NCBI RefSeq assembly: GCF_017316305.2
Contig: NZ_CP147250.1
Span: 62,001 to 126,000 of the forward strand
Source of the DNA: Enterococcus sp. DIV1094
GTDB taxonomy: Bacteria > Bacillota > Bacilli > Lactobacillales > Enterococcaceae
Reading direction: 5' to 3'
DNA: 64,000 nt
In this document: piece after piece, positions 1 to 9,077 of the stretch
Layout of the letters: each line of letters begins with the position of its first letter
Numbering within the stretch: position 1 is the stretch's first letter
Translations under genes and position numbers: made by a program
Notes under the pieces: model-generated
Seen by the model: only the letters and a program-made list of their open reading frames with translations
Databases searched by the model: none
Told to the model about the DNA's origin: nothing

Positions 1-1227
1 TTCATAAAACTCATAAAATCGCATCAGCACATTGATGATCGAACTTTTCCCACTTCCAGTATGACCGACTAATGCGACTGTTTCTCCTGGATTTGCAACA
101 AATGAGATATTGTTCAATACATTGTTTTTTCCATCATAAGAAAAGCTGACATTACGAAACTCGATCTTCCCAGCAGTGATTGTACGATCCGCTGTTTCGT
201 TTTGCTGTGGGGCATATTCTTCCGTATCCATGATCTTCAAGATACGACTACCCGCGACCGTTCCGTCTGTAAAGACACTCAAGAAGTCCATCATTTGTGA
301 CATCGGGTTAAAAAATCCTTGCACATACGTCGTGAAGGCAAAGATCAAACCGACTTCAACTGGTGAATTCAATGCATCAAGTCCGAATAAGGTCAATGTC
401 AAAGCAATCGCTAAGGCATATAGAAAACTGATGATCGGACTCAAAAGAATCGAGTTTGTCTTGATCATGGCATAGCGTGTCGCAAGATATTCTTCATTGA
501 CTTCCTCAAATTCCTTTGCCAAACGTGATTCTTGACGGAATTGTTGGATGATACGCATCCCAGAGATCGATTCATTCAATTTTGTATTCAATTGACTCAA
601 ACGTTCACGCATATTGCGATAGATCCTTGAACTGAATTTTTGATAATACCAAATCACTACACCAAGTATCGGCAAGAAGATCAAGCACCATAACGCGATT
701 TTTTCATTGATCTGAAACATTGCGATAAATGAGGAGACGACCGCAAAAATACCTGTTAAAACCATTAGAAAGACATACCAAAATTCAAAAAGTGTCTCAG
801 TATCATTCGTCACACGAGATACAGTGGAACCTGCGGGTGTTTGATCGAAGTAACGCATACCTAACGTATGAAGTTTCTCAAATAACTTCACACGGATATG
901 CTGATACGTCTTCAATGAAGCCATCGAATATAAATACCATTGGAAAAACCAAATGATACTTTTGACAATGACCCCAAAAAGATATAACCCAGCAAAGAAA
1001 AGAATGACTTGAGTTGTCGCTGACTGCTTGGCTAAATGCTCATCCATGAATGTTTGGATGATCCTCGGCAAAAGAACATTGATGACTGACAGTGCGAAAG
1101 CAAATAAAATTGCAATGATGAATGTCGAGCGAAAAGGTTTCGCAAAGTGCATCAAACGTTTGATGATCGAGGCTTGTTCTTTGAAGGTCATGGATTTTGA
1201 CCATTCTGACTGATATTGATCTTCCAT
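1..1227 (-). CDS. Heterodimeric ABC exporter subunit, C-terminal part beyond window (LmrD/BmrD-like)
   Basis: Second subunit of a heterodimeric ABC multidrug exporter in the membrane. The 409 visible residues start MEDQYQSEWSK and contain a six-helix ABC transmembrane domain followed by the start of the nucleotide-binding domain, with Walker A GHTGSGKSS near residues 385-395. Signature and Walker B lie beyond the left edge. Its ATG overlaps the stop of the upstream subunit (TAATG), so the two are translationally coupled. Exporters of this architecture (LmrCD, BmrCD, EfrCD) pair one subunit carrying a degenerate ATPase site with one carrying the canonical catalytic glutamate. By elimination this should be the canonical one, but that residue is not visible. 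Substrate cannot be read from sequence. Confidence 0.9.
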   Translation of the reverse strand, partial: MEDQYQSEWSKSMTFKEQASIIKRLMHFAKPFRSTFIIAILFAFALSVINVLLPRIIQTFMDEHLAKQSATTQVILFFAGLYLFGVIVKSIIWFFQWYLYSMASLKTYQHIRVKLFEKLHTLGMRYFDQTPAGSTVSRVTNDTETLFEFWYVFLMVLTGIFAVVSSFIAMFQINEKIALWCLIFLPILGVVIWYYQKFSSRIYRNMRERLSQLNTKLNESISGMRIIQQFRQESRLAKEFEEVNEEYLATRYAMIKTNSILLSPIISFLYALAIALTLTLFGLDALNSPVEVGLIFAFTTYVQGFFNPMSQMMDFLSVFTDGTVAGSRILKIMDTEEYAPQQNETADRTITAGKIEFRNVSFSYDGKNNVLNNISFVANPGETVALVGHTGSGKSSIINVLMRFYEFYE

Positions 1228-2978
1228 TATTCACCGCCTCCTTCAATTTTTGCTTCTAATTGTTGCTTCTGCCACATTTGTTCGTACCAACCACCAAGAG
1301 CTAGTAATTCTTGATGTGTCCCACGTTCAACGATCCGTCCGTGATCGATAACGATGATTTCATTGGCGTGCATGACACTACTTAAACGATGCGCGGCAAT
1401 GATCGTTGTTTTGTTTTTCCGTTCTGCTTTAAGGTTACGCAAAATCGCTTCTTCTGTTTTTGCATCGACAGCAGATAGTGCGTCATCCAAAATCAATAAT
1501 TCTGGACTTTGGATCAATGCACGAGCGATCGACAAACGTTGCTTTTGTCCACCAGACAGAGAAACGCCACGTTCACCGACCATGGTTTGATAACCTTCTG
1601 GTAAACCTTTGATCTCTTTATTGATATACGCCAATTCCGCTGCTTCTTCCACTTCTTCTGGTGATTTTTGTGGATTGGAGAATCGGACATTATCTAAGAT
1701 CGTCATCGAAAACAAGAAATGATCTTGTGGTACATAACCGATCGAGCGTAATAACGCATCCAAGGAGTAGTCTTTGATTGTTCGTCCGCCAAACTTGATT
1801 TCTCCTTGATAATGGTCATATTCGCGCATCAATAATTTGATGATCGTAGTCTTGCCGGCTCCTGTTTTACCAACGATCCCTAACGTGTCTCCTTCATTGA
1901 TCGCAAATTTGATGTGTTCTAACGCTGGTTGTTTATCGTCAGGGTAAGTAAATTGCGTGATTGCAACATTCAACTCCCCTTTAGCGGGTGTGCTTTCTGC
2001 CCCAGTTTTTTCGACGATATGTGTTTTTTCATGCAATAACTCATTGACACGATCATAGGAAGCATTCCCACGTTCTAACACGTTGAATAAACGTCCGATG
2101 GCAAACATTGGCCAAACAAGCATCCCGATATAACTGATAAAAGAAACCATCTGCCCAATTGAAATCGTACCATTCAGTACATAACGTCCACCTAAAATGA
2201 TCGTCGCCACATAAGACAAGCCAATGATCAATGTGATGAATGGATCAAAAAGCGCATCTAAAAAGTTTACACGCTTATTTTTCTTGATGGCATCATCGAT
2301 TTTTTCTTGGAAGTCTTCCAAGTCCTGTTTTTCTTGTCCAAACGTTTTGATCACTTTGATACCTGTGATACTTTCTTGCGTTTTATCATTGATACTTGAA
2401 AATGCTTCTTGTGAATCACGAAAAGCATCATGTAATTTTGAACCTAAGATCCTTGAAGTGACCGCCAGTAAAGGCAATGGGATCAAGGCAATCAGTGTCA
2501 AACGCCAATCAACGAATAGAACCATCGCAATGATCGTCGTCCCGCCAGTGATCACTGAATCTGCAAATGTTAAAATCCCAGCACCTGCCACATTTTGGAT
2601 GGCGTTCAAGTCATTTGTCGCATGGGCCATCAAGTCGCCTGTTCTGTATTTTTGATAGAACAAACTATCCATTCGAGTAAAATGGGCAAATAGGCGTTGA
2701 CGTAATTCTTTTTCAAGTCTTGCTGCACTTCCCCAAATGTTCATTCGCCAAATATAGCGGAATAAATATTGTAAAAAAGCAGCTACGATCAGTACCCCGA
2801 TCCACAATGAAATGATTTGCATCGAGATGTTTTGATCGGCGATCTCATCGATGATGATCCCAATGACTTTAGGTGGGATCAATTGCACTAATGCGACCGC
2901 GAACAAAGAAAATACGCCAATCAAATAGTGCTTTTTCTCTTGTTTAAAAAACCAACCCAATTTTCTGAAAATCGACAT
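1227..2978 (-). CDS. Heterodimeric ABC exporter subunit with degenerate ATP site (LmrC/BmrC-like)
   Basis: A 583-residue half-transporter: an ABC transmembrane domain in the first 320 residues, then a nucleotide-binding domain with Walker A GKTGAGKTT (about residue 371), signature LSGGQKQR and Walker B LLILDDALSAVD (about 496). The residue after the Walker B aspartate is Asp, where a catalytic Glu is usual; this is the hallmark of the non-catalytic half of heterodimeric exporters such as LmrCD and BmrCD. I chose the ATG at 2978 (MSIFRKLGWFF) because AGGAGG sits just upstream; a longer in-frame start at 3011 has no ribosome binding site. It is the first gene of the pair. Likely drug or lipid efflux, substrate unknown. 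Confidence 0.9.
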   Translation of the reverse strand: MSIFRKLGWFFKQEKKHYLIGVFSLFAVALVQLIPPKVIGIIIDEIADQNISMQIISLWIGVLIVAAFLQYLFRYIWRMNIWGSAARLEKELRQRLFAHFTRMDSLFYQKYRTGDLMAHATNDLNAIQNVAGAGILTFADSVITGGTTIIAMVLFVDWRLTLIALIPLPLLAVTSRILGSKLHDAFRDSQEAFSSINDKTQESITGIKVIKTFGQEKQDLEDFQEKIDDAIKKNKRVNFLDALFDPFITLIIGLSYVATIILGGRYVLNGTISIGQMVSFISYIGMLVWPMFAIGRLFNVLERGNASYDRVNELLHEKTHIVEKTGAESTPAKGELNVAITQFTYPDDKQPALEHIKFAINEGDTLGIVGKTGAGKTTIIKLLMREYDHYQGEIKFGGRTIKDYSLDALLRSIGYVPQDHFLFSMTILDNVRFSNPQKSPEEVEEAAELAYINKEIKGLPEGYQTMVGERGVSLSGGQKQRLSIARALIQSPELLILDDALSAVDAKTEEAILRNLKAERKNKTTIIAAHRLSSVMHANEIIVIDHGRIVERGTHQELLALGGWYEQMWQKQQLEAKIEGGGE

Positions 2979-3138
2979 ATATTTCCTCCTTCTAACTCCT
3001 AAAAATTTCATTTTACTTCAGAGGTCGAATTGCGTCCTCTGATATCGTTGATCACAATCGAAAAAATCTGATCATCATACTTTTATAAAATAATTGCTTA
3101 ACGGCGTAAATGAATGCGCTTTTCTCATTTTGAGAAAA

Positions 3139-3175
3139 AGAAAAAAGCGAGCTGAAATCAATCAGCCCGCTTTTT
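3139..3175 (-). terminator. Rho-independent terminator after yneF
   Basis: A 14-bp stem (arms 3142-3155 and 3162-3175, one G-T pair) with a six-base loop. Read on the minus strand it ends in a run of Ts, just downstream of the yneF stop codon. Confidence 0.8.
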
Positions 3176-3194
3176 GATGTTGTCGGTCAAGAAC

Positions 3195-3419
3195 CTACTT
3201 CTTCCCTTGGTTCTTCATCTGTTGCATCATCTGACGAATTTTCTTTTCAGATGGTTTTTGCCCCATAGACATCATCATTGATCTTAACATTTCCTCATTA
3301 ACGGGAGGATTTTTTTCTAAGTAATCTTTCATATATTTACGCGCAAGAAAGAATCCACCGACTGCGCCGATTAATAATGCAATAACTGCAATAAGTACAA
3401 CGATTCCTGTTGATACCAT
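3195..3419 (-). CDS. yneF: YneF-family small membrane protein (UPF0154)
   Basis: A 74-residue protein: one N-terminal membrane helix (residues 4-24, rich in V, I, A and G), then a charged cytoplasmic tail with the family-typical pattern [20 protein letters not shown] and a Met/Lys/Gln-rich end. The length and layout match the UPF0154/YneF family of Firmicutes, whose function is unknown. The ATG at 3419 has the site GGAAAGGAG upstream; an in-frame longer start does not. Monocistronic, with its own terminator. Confidence 0.88.
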   Translation of the reverse strand: MVSTGIVVLIAVIALLIGAVGGFFLARKYMKDYLEKNPPVNEEMLRSMMMSMGQKPSEKKIRQMMQQMKNQGKK

Positions 3420-3580
3420 GTAAATCTCTCCTTTCCTTTTCCTAATTGCTCTCAATGATACATTCTACTAAAACTTACAAAAAAAAGAAAGGCGTTTTCT
3501 TAATAATATGTAAAAAAAGTCATTTTTATTTCATGATTATCCAAAAAGACCTGATTTAGAAAGTAAGCCACATTTAATTT

Positions 3581-3594
3581 TTAGGTTAACCGAA
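3581..3594. promoter_or_regulatory. Candidate Mn-responsive (MntR/EfaR-type) operator
   Basis: TTAGGTTAACCGAA is a 14-bp palindrome with a single mismatched pair, lying 32 bp upstream of the mntH -10 element. It resembles the TTAGG-type palindromes bound by DtxR-family manganese regulators of Gram-positive bacteria (EfaR, ScaR, SloR). The assignment is inferred from sequence resemblance and the downstream Nramp gene. Confidence 0.55.
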
Positions 3595-3603
3595 TTTTTT
3601 TCT

Positions 3604-3631
3604 TTTATTTTTTTGTTTCTGGGTGTAGAAT
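3604..3631 (+). promoter_or_regulatory. mntH promoter (extended -10)
   Basis: TAGAAT at 3626-3631 is preceded by TG (3624-3625), an extended -10. The -35 region is T-rich and poor in consensus. It lies about 35 bp before the TTG start of mntH. Confidence 0.5.
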
Positions 3632-3664
3632 GAATTCGAAAAGAAATAGAAAGGTGGTTTTCCT

Positions 3665-5227
3665 TTGAAGAATCACGAAAAGAATCATAAATGGATCGAA
3701 CATACTAATGGGTTATCCCTTTCAGAAGTAAACGGCACAGTCAAAGTGCCAAAAGGAAAAAGTTTCTTTCGGACTTTGCTTGCTTATTCCGGCCCCGGCG
3801 CACTCGTCGCAGTCGGTTATATGGACCCCGGCAATTGGTCAACCTCGATCACCGGCGGACAAAATTTTCAATACTTATTGATGTCAGTCATCCTGATGTC
3901 CAGTTTGATTGCCATGTTGCTACAATATATGGCTGCCAAACTTGGGATCGTTAGCCAAATGGATTTGGCACAAGCGATACGCGCTCGGACAAGCAAAACA
4001 TTAGGCGTCATTCTCTGGATTTTAACAGAGTTAGCGATCATGGCTACAGATATCGCCGAAGTCATCGGTGCCGCAATCGCTCTTTATTTATTGTTTGATA
4101 TTCCTTTGGCAATCGCTGTCTTTATTACTGTTTTGGATGTCTTTGTCTTGCTCCTTTTGACAAAGATCGGTTTTCGGAAAATCGAAGCATTAGTCGTTTG
4201 TTTGATTTTCGTTATCCTGTTTGTCTTTGTCTATCAAGTCGCTCTTTCAAATCCTGATTGGGCTAGTTTGTTCAAAGGATTTATTCCTAACAGCCAAACA
4301 TTTGCGGAAGAACCAAAAATCGGCGGAGAAACACCCTTGACAGGCGCTTTAGGGATCATCGGTGCGACAGTGATGCCCCACAATCTTTATTTACATTCTG
4401 CTGTTTCTCAAACACGAGAGATCGATCGAAAAGATCCAGAAGATATTGCAAGAGCCGTCCGTTTCTCCACTTGGGATTCAAATATTCAATTGACAATGGC
4501 TTTCGTTGTCAATGCTTTACTGTTGATCATGGGGGTTGCGGTCTTTAAAACTGGCGCCGTACAAGACCCATCATTCTTCGGCTTGTATGAAGCACTCTCT
4601 GATCCTTCTGCCATGAGTAACGGTGTCTTGATCGCCGTAGCAAAATCCGGGATTTTATCGACCTTATTCGCAGTGGCACTGCTTGCTTCCGGTCAAAATT
4701 CAACGATTACCGGTACCTTGACTGGACAAGTCATCATGGAAGGCTTTATCCATATGCGTATGCCGATTTGGTTGCGTCGCTTAGTGACTCGACTATTATC
4801 CGTCATCCCAGTACTTCTTTGTGTCTTGTTCACCAGCTCAAAAGGTACGATCGAAGAACATACAGCATTGAACAATCTAATGAATGAATCTCAAGTTTTC
4901 TTAGCCTTTGCTTTACCTTTTTCAATGATTCCTTTATTGATGATGACTAACAGCCAAGCAGAAATGGGCAATCGTTTCAAAAATTCACTCATCGTCAAAA
5001 TACTCGGCTGGTTTTCCGTTATCAGTTTGACGTACCTAAACTTACGTGGTCTCCCTGGACAAATCGAAGCCTTTTTCGGCGATCAAGCTTCCAGTGCGTC
5101 TATCGCCCTTGCTGATCGGATCGCTTACATCATCATCGTGGCTGTTCTCGCTTTACTCGCTTGGACGATCGTGGATCTTTATAAGGGAAATAAACGCTAT
5201 GCCGAACGATTACAAGAGTTGTCTTGA
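3665..5227 (+). CDS. mntH: Nramp-family divalent metal (Mn/Fe) transporter
   Basis: Proton-coupled importer of Mn2+ (and Fe2+) in the cytoplasmic membrane. The 520 residues have about eleven hydrophobic segments. The two metal-binding signatures of the Nramp family are visible: MDPGNW in the first helix and MPHNLYLHS in the sixth. Translation appears to begin at a TTG codon, with AGGTGG eight bases upstream; there is no ATG in this part of the frame, and the polar N-terminal extension is usual for Gram-positive homologues. A DtxR-type palindrome and an extended -10 promoter lie upstream, so control by manganese is likely. Single gene with a strong terminator behind it. Confidence 0.93.
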   Translation: MKNHEKNHKWIEHTNGLSLSEVNGTVKVPKGKSFFRTLLAYSGPGALVAVGYMDPGNWSTSITGGQNFQYLLMSVILMSSLIAMLLQYMAAKLGIVSQMDLAQAIRARTSKTLGVILWILTELAIMATDIAEVIGAAIALYLLFDIPLAIAVFITVLDVFVLLLLTKIGFRKIEALVVCLIFVILFVFVYQVALSNPDWASLFKGFIPNSQTFAEEPKIGGETPLTGALGIIGATVMPHNLYLHSAVSQTREIDRKDPEDIARAVRFSTWDSNIQLTMAFVVNALLLIMGVAVFKTGAVQDPSFFGLYEALSDPSAMSNGVLIAVAKSGILSTLFAVALLASGQNSTITGTLTGQVIMEGFIHMRMPIWLRRLVTRLLSVIPVLLCVLFTSSKGTIEEHTALNNLMNESQVFLAFALPFSMIPLLMMTNSQAEMGNRFKNSLIVKILGWFSVISLTYLNLRGLPGQIEAFFGDQASSASIALADRIAYIIIVAVLALLAWTIVDLYKGNKRYAERLQELS

Positions 5228-5250
5228 TCAGCTGTTTTTAAACTAAATAA

Positions 5251-5307
5251 AAAAAGCTTAGATAGCCAAAAATATGTTTAGACATTTTTGGTTACCTAGG
5301 CTTTTTT
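5251..5307. terminator. Bidirectional terminator between mntH and nfo
   Basis: A long imperfect stem (about 20 bp; arms from 5251 to 5274 and 5283 to 5307), A-rich on the left and ending in CTTTTTT on the right, serving the two convergent genes. Confidence 0.85.
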
Positions 5308-5351
5308 CTTTGTCTGAACTTTTTCCAGTAAGATTACACTTTACTGACTGA

Positions 5352-6251
5352 TCAGGCTTCTACATCTGCTAATAATTCTGGGAATACTTCCGGATCAAAG
5401 CTTTCAGCTTTGAACATTGCGATTTCTTTGCCATAAGGCGCATAGGCTAATTTTTTATCTTTACCCACATATGGTGTTTCAAGGATCTTTGAAACATCTT
5501 TGAACATCGGCTCATGGACGATTTTATTCAAGGCGTCAAAGCCGATCGTACCAAATCCAATATTGGCATGGCGATCTTTATGTGAACCTTGTGGATTTTT
5601 TGAATCATTGATGTGTAAGACTTTTAAACGATCTAAGCCGATTACTTTATCGAACGTTTCCATTACGCCATAAAAATCGTTTGCCACATCATAACCGGCA
5701 TCGTTGGTATGGCATGTATCAAAGGTCACTGACAGTTTTTCATTCAATGTCACGCCATCAATGATCTGTGCCAATTCTTCAAATGTACGGCCGATCTCTG
5801 TACCTTTTCCCGCCATCGTCTCCAAAGCGATCTGAGCGGTCTGTTCTTTCGTCAAGACTTCGTTTAGGCCTTCAATGATCCTTGCGATCCCTGCCTCTGC
5901 ACCAGCACCGACATGGGCACCTGGATGTAAAGTGATCTGAGTAGCACCTAATGCTTCCGCTCGAACGATCTCTTCTCTTAAAAACTGGACAGCAAAAGGA
6001 AACATCTCTGGTTTGGTTGTATTTCCTAAATTGATGATATACGGTGCATGGACTACTATATTTGTCAGACCATTTTCTTCCATATATTTTGTTCCAGCTT
6101 CAATATTCATTTCTTCAATTGATTTTCTTCGGGTATTTTGTGGTGCCCCCGTATAGATCATAAATGTAGAAGCCCCATAACTCGCTGCTTCTTCTGCTGC
6201 ACCTAATAACATCTTTTTACCGCTCATGCTGACATGTGAACCTAATAACAT
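5352..6251 (-). CDS. nfo: Deoxyribonuclease IV (endonuclease IV)
   Basis: AP endonuclease of base excision repair, cutting 5' of abasic sites; a TIM-barrel enzyme with three metal ions. The 299 residues match the family length. Recognisable motifs are the start [10 protein letters not shown], the metal-ligand segment around [21 protein letters not shown], and [14 protein letters not shown] with [20 protein letters not shown] near the C-terminus. AGGAGG is seven bases before the ATG. Single gene, convergent with mntH. Confidence 0.95.
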   Translation of the reverse strand: MLLGSHVSMSGKKMLLGAAEEAASYGASTFMIYTGAPQNTRRKSIEEMNIEAGTKYMEENGLTNIVVHAPYIINLGNTTKPEMFPFAVQFLREEIVRAEALGATQITLHPGAHVGAGAEAGIARIIEGLNEVLTKEQTAQIALETMAGKGTEIGRTFEELAQIIDGVTLNEKLSVTFDTCHTNDAGYDVANDFYGVMETFDKVIGLDRLKVLHINDSKNPQGSHKDRHANIGFGTIGFDALNKIVHEPMFKDVSKILETPYVGKDKKLAYAPYGKEIAMFKAESFDPEVFPELLADVEA

Positions 6252-6450
6252 CGTGTTACCTCCTATAAAGCCCTCTCGGCTGGTCGCTCAGTGAATGGAT
6301 TTTCTCACTCTACTTTTATCTTAACTGAAACTGATTTGAAAGAAAAGTTTGAAAACTGTCCATTGCTCGGAGCATAAGTAAAATAACCATGGTATTCATT
6401 AATATTTTCTCAAAATCAGTATTCGAAAATAGCAGAAAAAAAGCCATGTC

Positions 6451-6479
6451 TGTTTTTTTGTTCTATTATTTGCTATAAT
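6451..6479 (+). promoter_or_regulatory. Promoter of the class A PBP gene
   Basis: TATAAT at 6474-6479 preceded by TGC (extended -10); a weak -35, TGTTTT, at 6451-6456 with 17-bp spacing. The start codon follows 34 bases downstream. The rest of the nfo-pbp interval shows nothing else clear. Confidence 0.6.
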
Positions 6480-6513
6480 TAGCGAAATAAAACCATTAGT
6501 TGAGGTGAAACCT

Positions 6514-8859
6514 TTGCCACGTAATAATACACGAAGAAAACAAGCACGACGAACAAAAGAAAAGTGGTTTGTTCCTAAGGTCATTTTTCGCGTTTTTCAA
6601 TCATTAACCGTTTTTATCATGGTTCTTATCATTCTATTCGCTGCATTAGGTGTGGGAGTTGGCGCCGGCTATTTTGCGTATCTAGTTGAAGATACAAAGC
6701 TTCCTTCCAAATCTGAGTTACAATCTGAGCTAGGCAATATAACCGAAACATCAAAACTTGTCTATGCTGACAATACAGAGATTTCGACGATCCAAACTGA
6801 TTTGATGCGTACAACTGTGCCTTCAGATCAAATGTCTCCTTATTTAAAATCTGCGATCATCAGCACAGAAGATGAATATTTCGAAGAGCATAAAGGCTAT
6901 GTTCCTAAAGCAGTGATCCGAGCGCTCTTCTCTGAAGCAACTGGGATTGGTTCATCCGGTGGATCGACACTGACACAGCAGTTAGTGAAACAACAGATCT
7001 TGACTGATGAAACAACCTTCAAACGTAAAGCAAATGAGATTTTGTTAGCTGCTCAAGTCGAGAAGCACTTTACAAAAGATGAGATTATTTCAACTTATTT
7101 GAATGTCTCGCCTTTTGGAAGAAACAATAAAGGACAAAATATTGCCGGTGTCCAAGAAGCTGCACAAGGGATCTTCGGCGTCAATGCGAGTGATTTATCT
7201 TTACCGCAAGCCGCATTTATCGCAGGCTTACCACAAAGTCCGATCACTTACAGCCCGTACACAAATACAGGGGCATTGAAAGAAGACCTATCTGCTGGTT
7301 TAGAAAGAAAAGACATCGTGCTATTTAGCATGTACCGTGAACACCAAATCACGAAAGAAGAATATGAAGAAGCAAAAGCCTATGACTTAACCCAAGATTT
7401 CTTAGGTCAACAAGTGGCAGAACAAAGTGACCGCGACTTCTTATATTACACAGTGATGAATGCTGCGACAGATATCATTGCGAGACAATTAGGAGAAAAA
7501 GACGAAGCAGATCTTTCTGATGCAGATGTCTACAATGCATACTATCAACGCGCAGAACAAACGATCCAAAATCAAGGCTACACGATCCATTCAACGATCG
7601 ACAAAGACATCTATGAAGCGATGCAAGCAGGCGTTGCCAATTTTGGTTACTTACTTGATGACGGAAGAGGTACTCCTGTTGAGACTGGTAACGTTCTGAT
7701 GGACAATAAAACAGGCCGCGTGTATGGTTTTGTCGGTGGTCGTAATTATGCATTGAATCAAAATAATCATGCTTTTGATACTCAAAGACAAGCAGGTTCA
7801 TCGATCAAACCGATGCTCGTTTATGGTCCAGCGATCGATATGGGCTTAGTTGGTTCTGAATCACGTGTTTCTGATTATGAAACCACTTGGCAAGAAGGCG
7901 CGAATGCCGGTGAAGACATCGTTAATGCGACAAACAAAGGTTCAAATACCTTCCAAACAGTGCGTGAATCATTGGAATGGTCGAACAATATTCCTGCCTA
8001 CCACTTATATCAAGACGTTTTGAATAATGGTGGCTCAAAGCAATACGCATATGAAACATATTTATCAAAAATGAACTATCCAACAAATGCCAACTGGGGC
8101 GTTGAATCTGCACCACTTGGAACAGTTGATGTAACGACGCTTCAACAAACCAATGGCTTCCAAACATTAGCAAACAATGGTGAATTCCAGCAAGCATATA
8201 TCATTGATTCGATCACTGATAACGATGGAAATGTCATTTATCAGCACGAACACAAACCAGTACGTGTCTTTTCTGAAGCGGCTGCTTCGATCGTCAATGA
8301 CATGATGCGTAGCGTCATCGATGAAAAGATCACTACACCATTCAAAGATGATATCTCTAGCCTTAATGGAAGTTTAGGTCAAGCGGACTGGATCGGTAAG
8401 ACTGGATCAACGAATGAATTCCGTGATTCTTGGTTAGTTGTTTCCACACCGTCTATCACGATCAGTAGCTGGGCTGGACACGACGATAACACCGGAATGG
8501 ATTCTCAAGCGAGATTCCGTTCTTCAAAATATCTCGCAAACTTGATCAATCAAGTGTATCAAGTCAACCCGTCGATTTTCGGTACTGATCAGAAATTCTC
8601 ACTCGCTTCTGATGTGAAGAAAGAAGATGTCGCTGCCTTTACAGGACAATTACCTGGAAAAGTAACAGTTGACCGCAGATCCATCAATACACCGAGCAAA
8701 ACTGTCGAATCACTTTGGGCAAAAGACGGTCCTGAGAAAAGCACCTTCAAATTTGGTGTAGGTGGAACGGATGAGAACTATAAAGATTACTGGAACACTG
8801 TCGGCACATTTGAACGTGAAAATCCACAGAACAAAGATGACGACAAAGACGACGATTAA
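6514..8859 (+). CDS. pbpF: Class A penicillin-binding protein (glycosyltransferase/transpeptidase)
   Basis: Bifunctional peptidoglycan synthase anchored by one N-terminal helix (about residues 28-52). The glycosyltransferase (GT51) domain has EDEYFEEHKG, GGSTLTQQLVKQ and KANEILLAAQVEKHFTKDEI. The transpeptidase domain carries the serine motif SSIK (residues 429-432), WSNN as the SxN-type motif and KTGS (near 629). The C-terminus is a highly acidic Asp/Lys tail. I place the start at TTG 6514 because GAGGTG sits just in front; an in-frame GTG at 6505 is part of that ribosome binding site. The name pbpF rests on my recollection that this gene neighbours ccpA in enterococci, so it is less certain than the function. 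Confidence 0.9.
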   Translation: MPRNNTRRKQARRTKEKWFVPKVIFRVFQSLTVFIMVLIILFAALGVGVGAGYFAYLVEDTKLPSKSELQSELGNITETSKLVYADNTEISTIQTDLMRTTVPSDQMSPYLKSAIISTEDEYFEEHKGYVPKAVIRALFSEATGIGSSGGSTLTQQLVKQQILTDETTFKRKANEILLAAQVEKHFTKDEIISTYLNVSPFGRNNKGQNIAGVQEAAQGIFGVNASDLSLPQAAFIAGLPQSPITYSPYTNTGALKEDLSAGLERKDIVLFSMYREHQITKEEYEEAKAYDLTQDFLGQQVAEQSDRDFLYYTVMNAATDIIARQLGEKDEADLSDADVYNAYYQRAEQTIQNQGYTIHSTIDKDIYEAMQAGVANFGYLLDDGRGTPVETGNVLMDNKTGRVYGFVGGRNYALNQNNHAFDTQRQAGSSIKPMLVYGPAIDMGLVGSESRVSDYETTWQEGANAGEDIVNATNKGSNTFQTVRESLEWSNNIPAYHLYQDVLNNGGSKQYAYETYLSKMNYPTNANWGVESAPLGTVDVTTLQQTNGFQTLANNGEFQQAYIIDSITDNDGNVIYQHEHKPVRVFSEAAASIVNDMMRSVIDEKITTPFKDDISSLNGSLGQADWIGKTGSTNEFRDSWLVVSTPSITISSWAGHDDNTGMDSQARFRSSKYLANLINQVYQVNPSIFGTDQKFSLASDVKKEDVAAFTGQLPGKVTVDRRSINTPSKTVESLWAKDGPEKSTFKFGVGGTDENYKDYWNTVGTFERENPQNKDDDKDDD

Positions 8860-8892
8860 AAAAGTCTAAGGTAACTACTCTTTCTCAAAATA

Positions 8893-8941
8893 AAATGAGT
8901 CTGATTTTGATCAAACACGTCAAAATCAGACTCATTTTTTT
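8893..8941 (+). terminator. Terminator after pbpF
   Basis: A perfect 19-bp stem (arms 8893-8911 and 8920-8938 approximately) with a short loop, followed by a run of seven Ts on the plus strand. Confidence 0.9.
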
Positions 8942-8986
8942 GTTTTTCTTTATGGAAACAGCAGAAACCCACTTCTATTTTCACAC

Positions 8987-9029
8987 AAAAAAGTGGCTGA
9001 AATGAACTTTTTGTCATTTCAGCCACTTT
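8987..9029 (-). terminator. Terminator after ccpA
   Basis: A perfect 16-bp stem (8990-9005 with 9014-9029). The T-run follows on the minus strand, so it ends ccpA transcription. Confidence 0.88.
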
Positions 9030-9077
9030 GATCATCGTTTTTAAGAAATAAATCTTTTGAACGCTAACTCAACCGTC

